DNA from: an archaeon
GTDB lineage: Archaea; Nanobdellota; Nanobdellia; Pacearchaeales; GW2011-AR1
DNA: 56,293 bases
Assembly (NCBI GenBank): GCA_018653485.1
Contig: JABHZE010000002.1
Location: 1-56,293 of the forward strand
Direction: 5' to 3'
Below, piece after piece: positions 1 through 6,470 of this stretch. The first letter of the stretch is position 1. Each line of letters opens with the position of its first letter. A program made the position numbers and the translations under genes. The notes under the pieces are model-generated. The model saw only the letters and a program-made list of their open reading frames with translations. It had not been told where the DNA came from and ran no database searches.

Positions 1-858
1 ACTCAACCAAAAGAATCACAAACACTTGAAGGAAGATTTGAATGGAACACTCCCCAAATCCAAACAACATTCCCACAAGGAGAAGATGCACAAGAACTCT
101 ACCAACAATTAGGAGGATACATAACAAGATTAGGAGACATACAATACAACCCAGAAACAAAAACAATTATTGGTTCAACACCATTTTTATCAGCAAGAAT
201 TGACACCCTTGTAAGACCATTAGGATTAAGAACAACTAACTTAAGAGATTTAAGCAGACCAGAAGTAATGCAAAGAGTTGAAGACAAGCATTATACAGAT
301 GCCCCAATTTTAGTATTAAGAACAACAAAAGATTCTTATGAGCCAAACAACCATTTAATAAATCAATTAACAAAACAAATAGAACAAACAAATGGAAAAC
401 TAGAACTTCCAGTAATGATTTCAGGATTTGATGTCCAACCTTCAGAAACTCCTCAACAAGGATATGGAATAGAAATAGTTCCAAGAGCAGATTTTCAAGC
501 AATTTCTGATGAAAGATTAGCTCATAAAAACAATGGAAAAAGATTTACAAATGTAGATGAGTTAGGATTACCTATTTTTGATAAAAATGGAACAAGAACT
601 TTCTATACAAGAAACCAAGGCTTGTCTAGGCTTTATCTTGACGGGGATTTGGACTTGGGCTCGGGCGACGAGAATCTTTCCTACTCTAACTCTAATGGCA
701 GGGTGGTCGTTGTGAGCGCCGAAGGAACTGAAGGCGCGAACTCAAATTTTTTAGAGTCATTTTCATCAAAAAGAGAAGAATTTGAAAAACAACAAAGAGA
801 ACATGAAAAAGGATCACAAAGATTAAGGGAAGAAATTAACAGAATTCTGGAAGGATGA
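1..858 (+). CDS. DGR target protein, 5'-truncated by the window edge, with internal variable repeat
   Basis: The frame is open from base 1 to the TGA at 856-858, so 285 residues of the C-terminal part are visible and the start lies outside the window. Residues 207-236 of the visible part are encoded by the DGR variable repeat (619-706) and contain the GLSRLYL...DLDLGS...GRVVVV pattern typical of C-type-lectin-like DGR targets. After the repeat come about 50 residues rich in Glu, Lys, Arg and Gln that look like a coiled coil (SSKREEFEKQQREHEKG). The repeat is therefore internal, unlike the C-terminal repeats of many DGR targets. The region around the repeat is clearly richer in GC than its surroundings. 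What the protein binds is unknown. The lectin-fold assignment is inferred from the DGR context and sequence pattern. Confidence 0.85.
   Translation, partial: TQPKESQTLEGRFEWNTPQIQTTFPQGEDAQELYQQLGGYITRLGDIQYNPETKTIIGSTPFLSARIDTLVRPLGLRTTNLRDLSRPEVMQRVEDKHYTDAPILVLRTTKDSYEPNNHLINQLTKQIEQTNGKLELPVMISGFDVQPSETPQQGYGIEIVPRADFQAISDERLAHKNNGKRFTNVDELGLPIFDKNGTRTFYTRNQGLSRLYLDGDLDLGSGDENLSYSNSNGRVVVVSAEGTEGANSNFLESFSSKREEFEKQQREHEKGSQRLREEINRILEG
619..706 (+). repeat. DGR variable repeat (VR)
   Basis: This 88-bp segment aligns without gaps to the template repeat at 1046-1133. There are 11 differences, and each one sits where the template has an adenine: ten A-to-G changes (640, 643, 646, 658, 659, 664, 665, 667, 702, 703) and one A-to-T (682). 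The template has 26 adenines in all. Nine codons differ and eight amino acids change, including Asn to Asp, Gly or Tyr. The last two differences lie at the 3' border and might belong to the homing-initiation sequence rather than to mutagenesis. Identity ends sharply on both sides: 618 and 1045 differ, and the sequences diverge after the shared TGG. Confidence 0.95.
716..737 (+). other. possible GC-rich hairpin just after the VR
   Basis: GCGCC at 716-720 and GGCGC at 733-737 can pair around a 12-nt loop. Hairpins downstream of the variable repeat help target recognition in some phage DGRs. This stem is only 5 bp with a large loop, so the link is speculative. Confidence 0.25.
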
Positions 859-861
859 ACT

Positions 862-1036
862 CCACCACAATAATCTTTAAATTAAATAACTTCTTTTTTA
901 AATTCCTAGTCTTTAACTAGGCCACAAGCTAATTAATAGTATTTGTTTTAAAACAAATCATAAAATTCAACCACAACAATTAGTAGGCTAGTTCTGAATC
1001 TTGAAGTGGTGGTGATTTACTTTTAATTAATTAGCT
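862..1036 (+). ncRNA. structured non-coding spacer upstream of the DGR template repeat
   Basis: No gene is visible between the target gene and the template repeat. The spacer is full of inverted repeats: CCTAGT/ACTAGG at 905-910/916-921; the 18-bp perfect palindrome ATTTGTTTTAAAACAAAT at 941-958; an 11-bp pair AGCTAATTAAT/ATTAATTAGCT at 927-937/1026-1036 that encloses the palindrome and ends 9 bp before the template repeat; and CCACCAC/GTGGTGG at 862-868/1006-1012, which would cross the 11-bp pair as a pseudoknot. RNA flanking the template is needed for cDNA priming in the Bordetella phage DGR, so this may be part of the template RNA. That role is inferred. Confidence 0.45.
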
Positions 1037-1045
1037 ATAACCATT

Positions 1046-1133
1046 GGCTTGTCTAGGCTTTATCTTAACAGGAATTTGGACTTGAACTCGAACAACGAGA
1101 ATCTTTCCAACTCTAACTCTAATGGCAGAATGG
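1046..1133 (+). repeat. DGR template repeat (TR)
   Basis: This is the non-coding template for the variable repeat at 619-706. It lies between the target gene and the reverse transcriptase, 24 bp before the reverse transcriptase ATG. In the frame of the target it is rich in AAC/AAT codons (ten Asn codons), the usual DGR design, because adenine mutagenesis of AAY reaches many amino acids without creating stop codons. It is also richer in GC than the flanks. Confidence 0.95.
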
Positions 1134-1157
1134 CTTAGTTAACTAGGATTTTAATCA

Positions 1158-2225
1158 ATGAAAACTTACAAAAATATTTACCCTAAAATTTACAACATGA
1201 AAAATTTAATTCTTGCTTATAAAAGAGCAAGAAAAGGTAAGACTAAAAAACTTTATGTCAAAGAATTTGAAGAAAATTTAGCCTATAATATAAAAATTCT
1301 CCACAATGAATTAAAAAATCAAACTTACAAACCTAAACTCCTTAAAACATTTATTTTAAGAGACCCAAAAACAAGAAAAATAAGTAAATCAGATTTTAGA
1401 GATAGAATTGTTCATCATGCTCTAATTAATATTATTGAACCTATTTTTGATAAACTTTTTATTTATGATTCATGTGCAAATAGAATTGGAAAGGGAAATT
1501 TATTTGCAATAAAAAGATTTGAGAAATTTTTAAGAAAAATATCAAAAAATGGAAAAATAAAAGGATGGTTTAATAACAATCAAATAAAGGGATATTGTTT
1601 AAAGGCAGATATAAAACATTATTTCCAAGAAATAAATAATAACCTCTTAATTAAAATCCTTCAAAGAAAAATAAAAGATAATAAAACCATCCAATTAATT
1701 AAAAAAATATTAAGTAACCAAAAAATAGAAAATAACCAACTCAAAATTAAAAATTATATAAAAGGAATGCCTCTTGGAAATTTAACTTCTCAATTCTTTG
1801 CTAACCTTTATCTCAATGAATTAGATTATTTTATTAAACATAAATTAAAGGTAAAATATTATCTTAGATATGTTGATGATTTTGTTCTTTTGCATAACTC
1901 AAAAGAACAATTAAAAATTTTGAAACTTAGAATTATTCATTTCTTAAATAATCAATTAAAACTTGAACTTCATCCAGACAAATCAAAAATAATCTCTCTT
2001 TCAAAAGGAGTAGATTTTGTAGGTTTTAAGATTTTTTATCATCATAAGAGGTTAAGAAAAAGAAATATTAAGAATATTTTTGTAATTATTAAAAAATACA
2101 AAAAAGAAGAGATTTCAAAAGAAAAATTATTAGAAATCTTTCAAGGATGGAAAACTTATGCAAGATGGGCAAATAGTTTTAAGCTAATAAGAAGATTAGA
2201 AATGGAGATTAACAAATATCAGTAA
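1158..2225 (+). CDS. DGR-type reverse transcriptase
   Basis: This 355-residue protein copies the template-repeat RNA into mutated cDNA. The first catalytic Asp is in the motif KADIKHYF (Asp151), and the polymerase box YVDD is at 238-241 (RYVDDFVLLH). The motif PLGNLTSQFFAN (residues 205-216) carries the xGxxxSQ signature typical of DGR enzymes. The N-terminal FRDRIVHHAL block (80-89) also fits. There is no maturase or endonuclease domain, which argues against a group II intron enzyme, and the length is normal for a DGR enzyme. The start is the first ATG after the template repeat. I see no avd-like accessory gene nearby, so one may lie upstream of the window or be absent. Confidence 0.96.
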   Translation: MKTYKNIYPKIYNMKNLILAYKRARKGKTKKLYVKEFEENLAYNIKILHNELKNQTYKPKLLKTFILRDPKTRKISKSDFRDRIVHHALINIIEPIFDKLFIYDSCANRIGKGNLFAIKRFEKFLRKISKNGKIKGWFNNNQIKGYCLKADIKHYFQEINNNLLIKILQRKIKDNKTIQLIKKILSNQKIENNQLKIKNYIKGMPLGNLTSQFFANLYLNELDYFIKHKLKVKYYLRYVDDFVLLHNSKEQLKILKLRIIHFLNNQLKLELHPDKSKIISLSKGVDFVGFKIFYHHKRLRKRNIKNIFVIIKKYKKEEISKEKLLEIFQGWKTYARWANSFKLIRRLEMEINKYQ

Positions 2226-2251
2226 TAATTATATTTTTTTAATCTCCAACT

Positions 2252-2623
2252 CTAACCAAAAAATCCACTCTGAAATAAATAAACTCCAACTCCCAATGCC
2301 AAAATCACTAATCCTGCAATAATTGCAATCCACATCAACTTTTTCTTTTCAGGAGTTATTTTTTGCTTTTTCCACTTTTTTCGATTAACCAAACCAATAA
2401 TAGTATAAGCCAACCCCAATACTATAAACATATTCCCAATATAACTATCTGAATCAAAAAGCCGTATAACAAGCCCAAAAGGCAACCAAATAATTCCCAT
2501 TACAAAAAACGAGTAATAATCAGTTTCATGCTTTCCTTTATTTTTCTTAACAAGAACTGCAAATATAATCCCAAATACAATTAATAACACTAAAATTGCA
2601 ATCATAATCCAAGGAATTACCAT
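2252..2623 (-). CDS. hypothetical membrane protein
   Basis: This 123-residue protein has about four hydrophobic segments, near residues 4-25, 38-58, 62-82 and 97-119. Lys-rich stretches lie after the first segment (VKKNKGKHE) and before the last (NRKKWKKQKITPEKKK). I recognise no family. It converges on the DGR reverse transcriptase, with its stop 26 bp from the end of that gene. The 63-residue gene 30 bp upstream is on the same strand. Confidence 0.6.
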   Translation of the reverse strand: MVIPWIMIAILVLLIVFGIIFAVLVKKNKGKHETDYYSFFVMGIIWLPFGLVIRLFDSDSYIGNMFIVLGLAYTIIGLVNRKKWKKQKITPEKKKLMWIAIIAGLVILALGVGVYLFQSGFFG

Positions 2624-2653
2624 AAATAATTAAATTTTTCAGAATATATAAAT

Positions 2654-2845
2654 CTAACTTCCCTTCTTTTTTCTTTTATAGAGATTAACATACTCCCTCT
2701 CCCATCTGTCATATCTAGTGTCTAATCTTTCACATACCTTCCTTGAATTTCCTTCAACATCTTCAATACAGAATTCCAATACAGTATCTGGAAAATACTC
2801 AAACCTTCCAAAATTCCAAGCACTATAACTATCATTTACAGCCAT
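2654..2845 (-). CDS. small hypothetical soluble protein
   Basis: This 63-residue ORF begins MAVNDSYSAWNFGRFEYFPD and ends with a basic tail (YKRKKKGS). It is aromatic and charged, with no membrane segment or recognised motif. It could share a transcript with the membrane-protein gene downstream. Its reality rests only on a normal ATG, protein-like composition and lack of overlap with anything better. Confidence 0.5.
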   Translation of the reverse strand: MAVNDSYSAWNFGRFEYFPDTVLEFCIEDVEGNSRKVCERLDTRYDRWEREYVNLYKRKKKGS

Positions 2846-2883
2846 AAAACACTCAATTTTTATTATTATTTAAATCTTCATAC

Positions 2884-3012
2884 TCAAACACGATTCTTAA
2901 CTGAGGTTTCATCAGCATTCTTCGAATCTTCAGCTATTTTCAAATCTTCTAATTCTAAACTATTTCCAGAATTAGAAATACTTTTACCCCACCAATAACT
3001 TTTTATACCCAT
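2884..3012 (-). CDS. possible 42-residue ORF with acidic tail
   Basis: An ATG at 3012 opens a 42-codon frame ending in TGA at 2884-2886. It starts MGIKSYWWGKS and continues with an acidic part containing EDLKIAEDSKNADETS. That part resembles in composition the acidic extensions of ribosomal proteins S11 and S4 in this window. It could be a real small protein, a decayed fragment or chance. Otherwise the interval 2846-3091 holds only the zinc-ribbon gene's leader. Confidence 0.3.
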   Translation of the reverse strand: MGIKSYWWGKSISNSGNSLELEDLKIAEDSKNADETSVKNRV

Positions 3013-3091
3013 TTTCCCCTATTTTTTGATTAGGAATACAAGTAAAATCTGATTTCTAAGTAATAAGTTAGAAGGAGGCAATAAGCCAAAA

Positions 3092-3400
3092 ATGGACGAT
3101 TTTGAACAAAGAGAAATGCACAAAGCAACTTGTTCTGACTGTGGAAATGAATGTGAAGTACCATTCAAACCAACAGAAGGAAAACCTGTTAGATGTAGAG
3201 ACTGTTTTAGAAAAAACAGACCACAAAGAAGCTTCGGAGGTAATAACAACCGAAGATTTGATAACAGAGATAGCAGACCAAGAGAAATGCACAAAGCAAC
3301 TTGTTCTGACTGTGGAAATGAATGTGAAGTACCATTCAAACCAACAGAAGGAAAAGATGTTTTCTGTAGCGATTGTTTTAAGAAAAAGAGAGAATTTTAA
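3092..3400 (+). CDS. duplicated CxxC zinc-ribbon protein
   Basis: The 102-residue protein consists of two nearly identical modules. Each has MHKATCSDCGNECEVPFKPT followed by a second CxxC (CRDCF or CSDCF), so each module should hold one zinc ion with four cysteines. A Gly/Asn/Arg-rich linker (SFGGNNNRRFDNRDSRP) joins them. This zinc-ribbon type is common as a single or repeated unit in archaea and candidate phyla, and nucleic-acid binding is only a guess. A GGAGG site lies 13 nt before the ATG. The modules share a 76-bp perfect DNA repeat, so the other-frame ORFs here are shadows. Confidence 0.85.
   Translation: MDDFEQREMHKATCSDCGNECEVPFKPTEGKPVRCRDCFRKNRPQRSFGGNNNRRFDNRDSRPREMHKATCSDCGNECEVPFKPTEGKDVFCSDCFKKKREF
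3109..3184 (+). repeat. 76-bp direct repeat, copy 1 (inside zinc-ribbon gene)
   Basis: It is identical to 3280-3355, 171 bp away and in the same frame. It encodes the first half of each zinc-ribbon module. Perfect identity including third codon positions points to a recent duplication or ongoing gene conversion. Confidence 0.95.
3280..3355 (+). repeat. 76-bp direct repeat, copy 2 (inside zinc-ribbon gene)
   Basis: This is the second copy of 3109-3184. After position 3355 the two modules diverge at the DNA level but still encode a similar C-terminal CxxCF half. Confidence 0.95.
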
Positions 3401-3517
3401 ATTCACTCTAGATTAAGAAACAATTAACAGATTTATTTTTATTTTTTTTATTTTAAAATTATAAACAAAAGAGAATTTTTTAACTATTTTTTAGAATTAT
3501 TATAATTTTCTTTTTCC

Positions 3518-3549
3518 TGAGGGTTTTTCTTTGTCAAAGAAAAAGGCTC
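3518..3549. terminator. hairpin between convergent genes
   Basis: TTTTTCTTT and AAAGAAAAA pair around GTC, with GAG and CTC able to extend the stem. It lies directly after the stop of the minus-strand gene 3551-3871 and downstream of the plus-strand zinc-ribbon gene. The stretch 3407-3510 is T-rich and holds nothing else visible. A termination role is inferred. Confidence 0.4.
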
Positions 3550-3550
3550 T

Positions 3551-3871
3551 TTATATAAAATCATCTATCTCAAAATTATCATCTGGAGAAGGCAATGTAA
3601 ATCTCCTCTTCACAATATCTGTTAATTTTTTATCTCTTCCATTACCATTTCTATCCCTCTCTTCACTCTTTCTAGCTTCTTTCCTAATCTTCTGACTTAA
3701 AACAGCGGCATCATACCATGAAAAAGATAATTCAGGATCACTAGCAAATCTTCCAAGGGTTCTTAATGCATCAGCCCTATTTTTATCATCATATAAAAAA
3801 ACATATCTCTCATTACCTTTAACTAAAGCTAATACATTGATATCTTTCTTACCCTGATATTCATTTCCCAT
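3551..3871 (-). CDS. conserved hypothetical protein
   Basis: This is a 106-residue soluble protein. The N-terminal half looks like a compact alpha/beta domain (VLALVKGNERYVFLYDD, then RTLGRFASDPELSFSWYDAAVLSQKIR). The middle is a charged linker (RKEARKSEERDRNGNGRDKK), and the C-terminus is acidic and short. The pattern reads as a conserved fold, but I cannot name a characterised family and infer no function. It is followed by the TPR-HEPN gene upstream on the same strand, about 50 bp away. Confidence 0.6.
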   Translation of the reverse strand: MGNEYQGKKDINVLALVKGNERYVFLYDDKNRADALRTLGRFASDPELSFSWYDAAVLSQKIRKEARKSEERDRNGNGRDKKLTDIVKRRFTLPSPDDNFEIDDFI

Positions 3872-3919
3872 GTCTTTTCATCACTTTCAATTACTTAAAA
3901 ACCTTTTGTTTTATAGAAA

Positions 3920-4654
3920 TCACGCCCGCCCCCGAATCTTCTCCATTACTTTTTGAAAAGTTTGATTATACTCTCTAACTCTTGAAGGGGCATTTGTTAA
4001 TGGACGATTGTGAGCAATAGCATTTCGAATAGGCTCTAAAGAATTTAATTTCTTGCCCCACTCTTTGATATCAATATAAGATGCAAAAATCTTTTTATTA
4101 GACTCTATAATTGATTTATAATTATAAAAATCTGCAAATAATAATAAATCTGCATGTTTTTCTTCATCTAATGCTTCTTCTCTTCTTCCAGCACAACTAG
4201 CCCTTATTTTTGGAGGCACTCCTTTTCTCCACCAATCCCCCCCATAATTAGCTTCTAATAAAAATCTGATAAACTCTCTAACATTATTCTCAAATAAATA
4301 TAATGAATCTCTTTTTGAATGCTCATGAAATTTACCACTAGGTTCTGATTCATTTGAAATACATTTAGTAAGGTATTCTTTAACAGAACCACTATCTGGA
4401 ACAGCTTTTAATGAACCTCTAAAATAATTCTCAGCTTCCTTATACCTACTAAATTTATATAACAATTCTCCCAATAAAATCTTTGGAGCCCATAAATGAG
4501 GGGCTAATTCAATAGATTTCTTAAATAAACTCTCTATTTCTGAAACAGAATCAATATCTTTCAAAGGTTTATTCATTAATTCCTTTCCAAGATAATAATA
4601 GTTCATAGCATCCCTAGGATTTCTCTTTAAATTCCATCTTAATCTTTTTTCCAT
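3920..4654 (-). CDS. TPR-like protein with Swt1-type HEPN domain
   Basis: I place the start at the ATG at 4654 because GAGGTG lies 5 nt upstream. The longer frame begins with TTG inside the preceding gene. The 244-residue protein has N-terminal TPR-like helices (about residues 5-105, RNPRDAMNYYYLGKEL and YKEAENYFRGSL). A C-terminal all-helical domain resembles HEPN_Swt1 (FENNVREFIRFLLEANYGG, then a WW pair). Near the end is IRNAIAHNRP, which contains the R-x4-H motif (RNAIAH) of active HEPN ribonucleases. HEPN proteins are often RNases in defence, toxin-antitoxin or RNA processing. Which of these applies here is unknown, and I see no obvious antitoxin partner. Confidence 0.75.
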   Translation of the reverse strand: MEKRLRWNLKRNPRDAMNYYYLGKELMNKPLKDIDSVSEIESLFKKSIELAPHLWAPKILLGELLYKFSRYKEAENYFRGSLKAVPDSGSVKEYLTKCISNESEPSGKFHEHSKRDSLYLFENNVREFIRFLLEANYGGDWWRKGVPPKIRASCAGRREEALDEEKHADLLLFADFYNYKSIIESNKKIFASYIDIKEWGKKLNSLEPIRNAIAHNRPLTNAPSRVREYNQTFQKVMEKIRGRA

Positions 4655-4731
4655 ATTCACCTCTAACCTATTATAGAAAGAAATTCTACTTTTAAATAAT
4701 TTAAGTGATTGAGTATATAATTCTTTAAAAA

Positions 4732-5211
4732 CTACTTTGAAACACAACAAATTGCAGGAGAAATCATCTCATAAATTTCACCATAATTTATCTCATTCTC
4801 ATTACATTTTTTATTTAAAACAGCATTAAAAACCCGCCCAATCTTTTCACATTCACTAGCAGAAATAACCAATCCCTCCTTAACAATATCTTCACTTCCA
4901 ACAAGTTTTAAATCTCTAATCTTAATCTTTGTCTCAACATTATTCTTTTCATCATCAAAAACTCTTGAATCTACTTCAAAATTAACTAAAATATCCCAAC
5001 TATTTTTATTAGTTTTAATAGACTCAACAATCTCAATATTTTGCCCATTATTGTTCAAATAAGTGTCTTGATTTTTTACATAACCATCTACTTCTTTAAG
5101 GGTTTCAAGAGGTATTTTTTTTAAACTAGCCTCATATATTAAGAAAATTCCACCTAAAAGTAAGACTAAAAAAAGGGTCAAACTTATCTTTAAAACAAGT
5201 CCAGATTTCAT
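4732..5211 (-). CDS. hypothetical membrane-anchored protein
   Basis: The 159-residue protein has a single N-terminal hydrophobic segment (about residues 7-27, ISLTLFLVLLLGGIFLIYEA) after a short basic start, so it is probably a signal-anchored extracellular protein. The rest is soluble and charged, with four cysteines near the C-terminus (SECEK, KKCNE and a final ICCV) that could form disulphides. No family is recognised. A TATA-like element centred about 26 bp upstream of the ATG overlaps an 11-bp perfect inverted repeat (5236-5261). Confidence 0.6.
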   Translation of the reverse strand: MKSGLVLKISLTLFLVLLLGGIFLIYEASLKKIPLETLKEVDGYVKNQDTYLNNNGQNIEIVESIKTNKNSWDILVNFEVDSRVFDDEKNNVETKIKIRDLKLVGSEDIVKEGLVISASECEKIGRVFNAVLNKKCNENEINYGEIYEMISPAICCVSK

Positions 5212-5235
5212 AATCTAACCAATGAATTTCCCTAT

Positions 5236-5261
5236 AAAAAGCTTGTTCTTACAAGCTTTTT
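5236..5261. promoter_or_regulatory. 11-bp inverted repeat over the promoter of a divergent gene pair
   Basis: AAAAAGCTTGT (5236-5246) and ACAAGCTTTTT (5251-5261) are perfect inverted copies around TCTT. On the minus strand the repeat contains the TATA-like sequence of the gene starting at 5211. It lies 18 bp from the TATA box (5279-5286) of the divergent gene at 5308. The placement fits an operator for a dimeric repressor, or a 5' RNA hairpin. The function is inferred. Confidence 0.45.
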
Positions 5262-5278
5262 GGGTTTTTTATGAAATA

Positions 5279-5286
5279 TTTATATA
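5279..5286 (+). promoter_or_regulatory. TATA box of the VIT1-like gene
   Basis: TTTATATA is centred about 25.5 bp before the ATG at 5308, the spacing expected for a leaderless archaeal transcript. Confidence 0.65.
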
Positions 5287-5307
5287 GCCAAATACACTTC
5301 TTCAAAT

Positions 5308-5784
5308 ATGAAATTAGCCATAAAAAAAGGAGTGGGATTTGGATTAACTTCAGGAGTTATAACAACCCTAGGTTTAATCATTGGATTAAATGCAGGAACT
5401 CATTCAAAAATGATAATTATAGCAGGAATTCTAACAATAGCAATTGCAGATGCCTTTTCAGATGCATTAGGAATTCACGTCTCAGAAGAATCTCAAAAAG
5501 ACACTACTAATAAAGAAATCTGGGCTTCAACAATTTCAACATTTTTCTCAAAATTAATAATAGCATTAACCTTTCTAATTCCAGTTATGGTTTTTACATT
5601 AACTATTGCAATTTATATAAGTTTAATTTTGGGAATTTTCTTAATTTCTCTTTTTAGTTTTTACATTGCAAAGGAAAATAAGACAAAACCTATAAAAATA
5701 ATTTCAGAACACATTTTTATAACCCTAATTGTATTGATCATCACTCACAACATTGGATTATTTATTTCTACAATGTTCTCATAA
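5308..5784 (+). CDS. VIT1/CCC1-family-related membrane transporter
   Basis: The 158-residue protein is mostly hydrophobic with about five membrane segments. It has the family-like N-terminal pattern GLTSGVITTLGLIIGLNAGT followed by ADAFSDALGIHVSEES, which resembles the metal-binding face of VIT1/CCC1 iron and manganese transporters. It is shorter than the eukaryotic proteins because the cytosolic Glu-rich hairpin is absent, a form common in archaea. Metal export or storage is possible, but the substrate is unproven. The start is fixed by the TATA spacing. The next gene (5825) follows on the same strand. Confidence 0.7.
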   Translation: MKLAIKKGVGFGLTSGVITTLGLIIGLNAGTHSKMIIIAGILTIAIADAFSDALGIHVSEESQKDTTNKEIWASTISTFFSKLIIALTFLIPVMVFTLTIAIYISLILGIFLISLFSFYIAKENKTKPIKIISEHIFITLIVLIITHNIGLFISTMFS

Positions 5785-5824
5785 ATTTTAAATATACTAA
5801 GAAACTAATAATAAAAAAGAGAAA

Positions 5825-6118
5825 ATGCAATTAAAATTAATAACAAGAGGATTAGGATTTGGACTAAAAAGCCTAGGAATTTTTTGGGCAATTTTTGATA
5901 GATTTATTTGTGATACATTATGTAGTGCAGGTGTTTGCACAGGTGCAGAAAATTCAAATTGCGCATTAATCTTATTACTTGTAGCAATTATTTTTGTTAT
6001 TTCAGGTTTTGTTATCGTTAAGTCAGAATTCAAAGCAAAAAAGAAACTAACAAAAAAATCTAAAAAACCCACAGATTGGAAAGCAAAATACAATAGATTA
6101 AAACAAAAGAAAAAATAA
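5825..6118 (+). CDS. small membrane protein with basic tail
   Basis: This 97-residue protein has one or two N-terminal hydrophobic stretches, a Cys-containing loop (CDTLCSAGVCTGAENSNCA) and a strong membrane segment at about 47-65 (ALILLLVAIIFVISGFVIV). A long Lys-rich tail (KAKKKLTKKSKKP) should lie in the cytoplasm. It begins 38 bp after the VIT1-like gene. No known family is recognised. Confidence 0.6.
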   Translation: MQLKLITRGLGFGLKSLGIFWAIFDRFICDTLCSAGVCTGAENSNCALILLLVAIIFVISGFVIVKSEFKAKKKLTKKSKKPTDWKAKYNRLKQKKK

Positions 6119-6269
6119 ATCTTCATCACTTTAAAATTAAACCTCTATGTAACCACTTTTCAGCGCATTTGTTTATAAACCAAATTATTCCCTATCAATT
6201 ATATCCCTAAAGATATTTCTATTTAAAGAAAACTCACTTATTATCAATAAGGAGGTTAATAATTCCAAA

Positions 6270-6431
6270 ATGATAATAGAACTATCGTTTGTTCTAGTTG
6301 GAGGAGTTAACCTTGGATTAGAGAGACAATGGAAGATTGTTAAGGGATTACTAGAGAGATACCCAAGGGCTAACTGGACCCGAAGAATAAACGCAAGGAA
6401 AGGCACTGGCAAATATATTGTCAAAATTTAA
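6270..6431 (+). CDS. small basic protein with strong ribosome-binding site
   Basis: This 53-codon ORF starts MIIELSFVLVGGVNLG and ends with a basic segment (NWTRRINARKGTGKYIVKI). AAGGAGG at 6249-6255 lies 14 nt before the ATG, a spacing similar to that of the zinc-ribbon gene at 3092. The amphipathic, charged sequence looks protein-like. Upstream, 6119-6248 contains T/A-rich sequence with possible TATA elements but no other gene. Function is unknown. The opposite-strand ORF here is taken as a shadow. Confidence 0.5.
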   Translation: MIIELSFVLVGGVNLGLERQWKIVKGLLERYPRANWTRRINARKGTGKYIVKI

Positions 6432-6470
6432 TTTTTTTCTTTTTATTTTTTATCTAATTAAAAATTCATT

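Noticed and set aside
1158-2225. Group II intron or retron reverse transcriptase
   Set aside because: No maturase or endonuclease domain, the LGNLTSQ motif is of DGR type, and a matching template/variable repeat pair is present.
3019-3416. Four other long ORFs over the zinc-ribbon gene on both strands
   Set aside because: They arise from the 76-bp duplication. Only the frame at 3092-3400 has paired CxxC motifs and a ribosome-binding site.
5271-5510. Plus-strand ORF of 79 codons overlapping the VIT1-like gene
   Set aside because: It is in another frame of a clear membrane-protein gene, and its composition is not protein-like.
6185-6424. Minus-strand 79-codon ORF
   Set aside because: The plus-strand ORF at 6270-6431 has a strong GGAGG site and more protein-like sequence.
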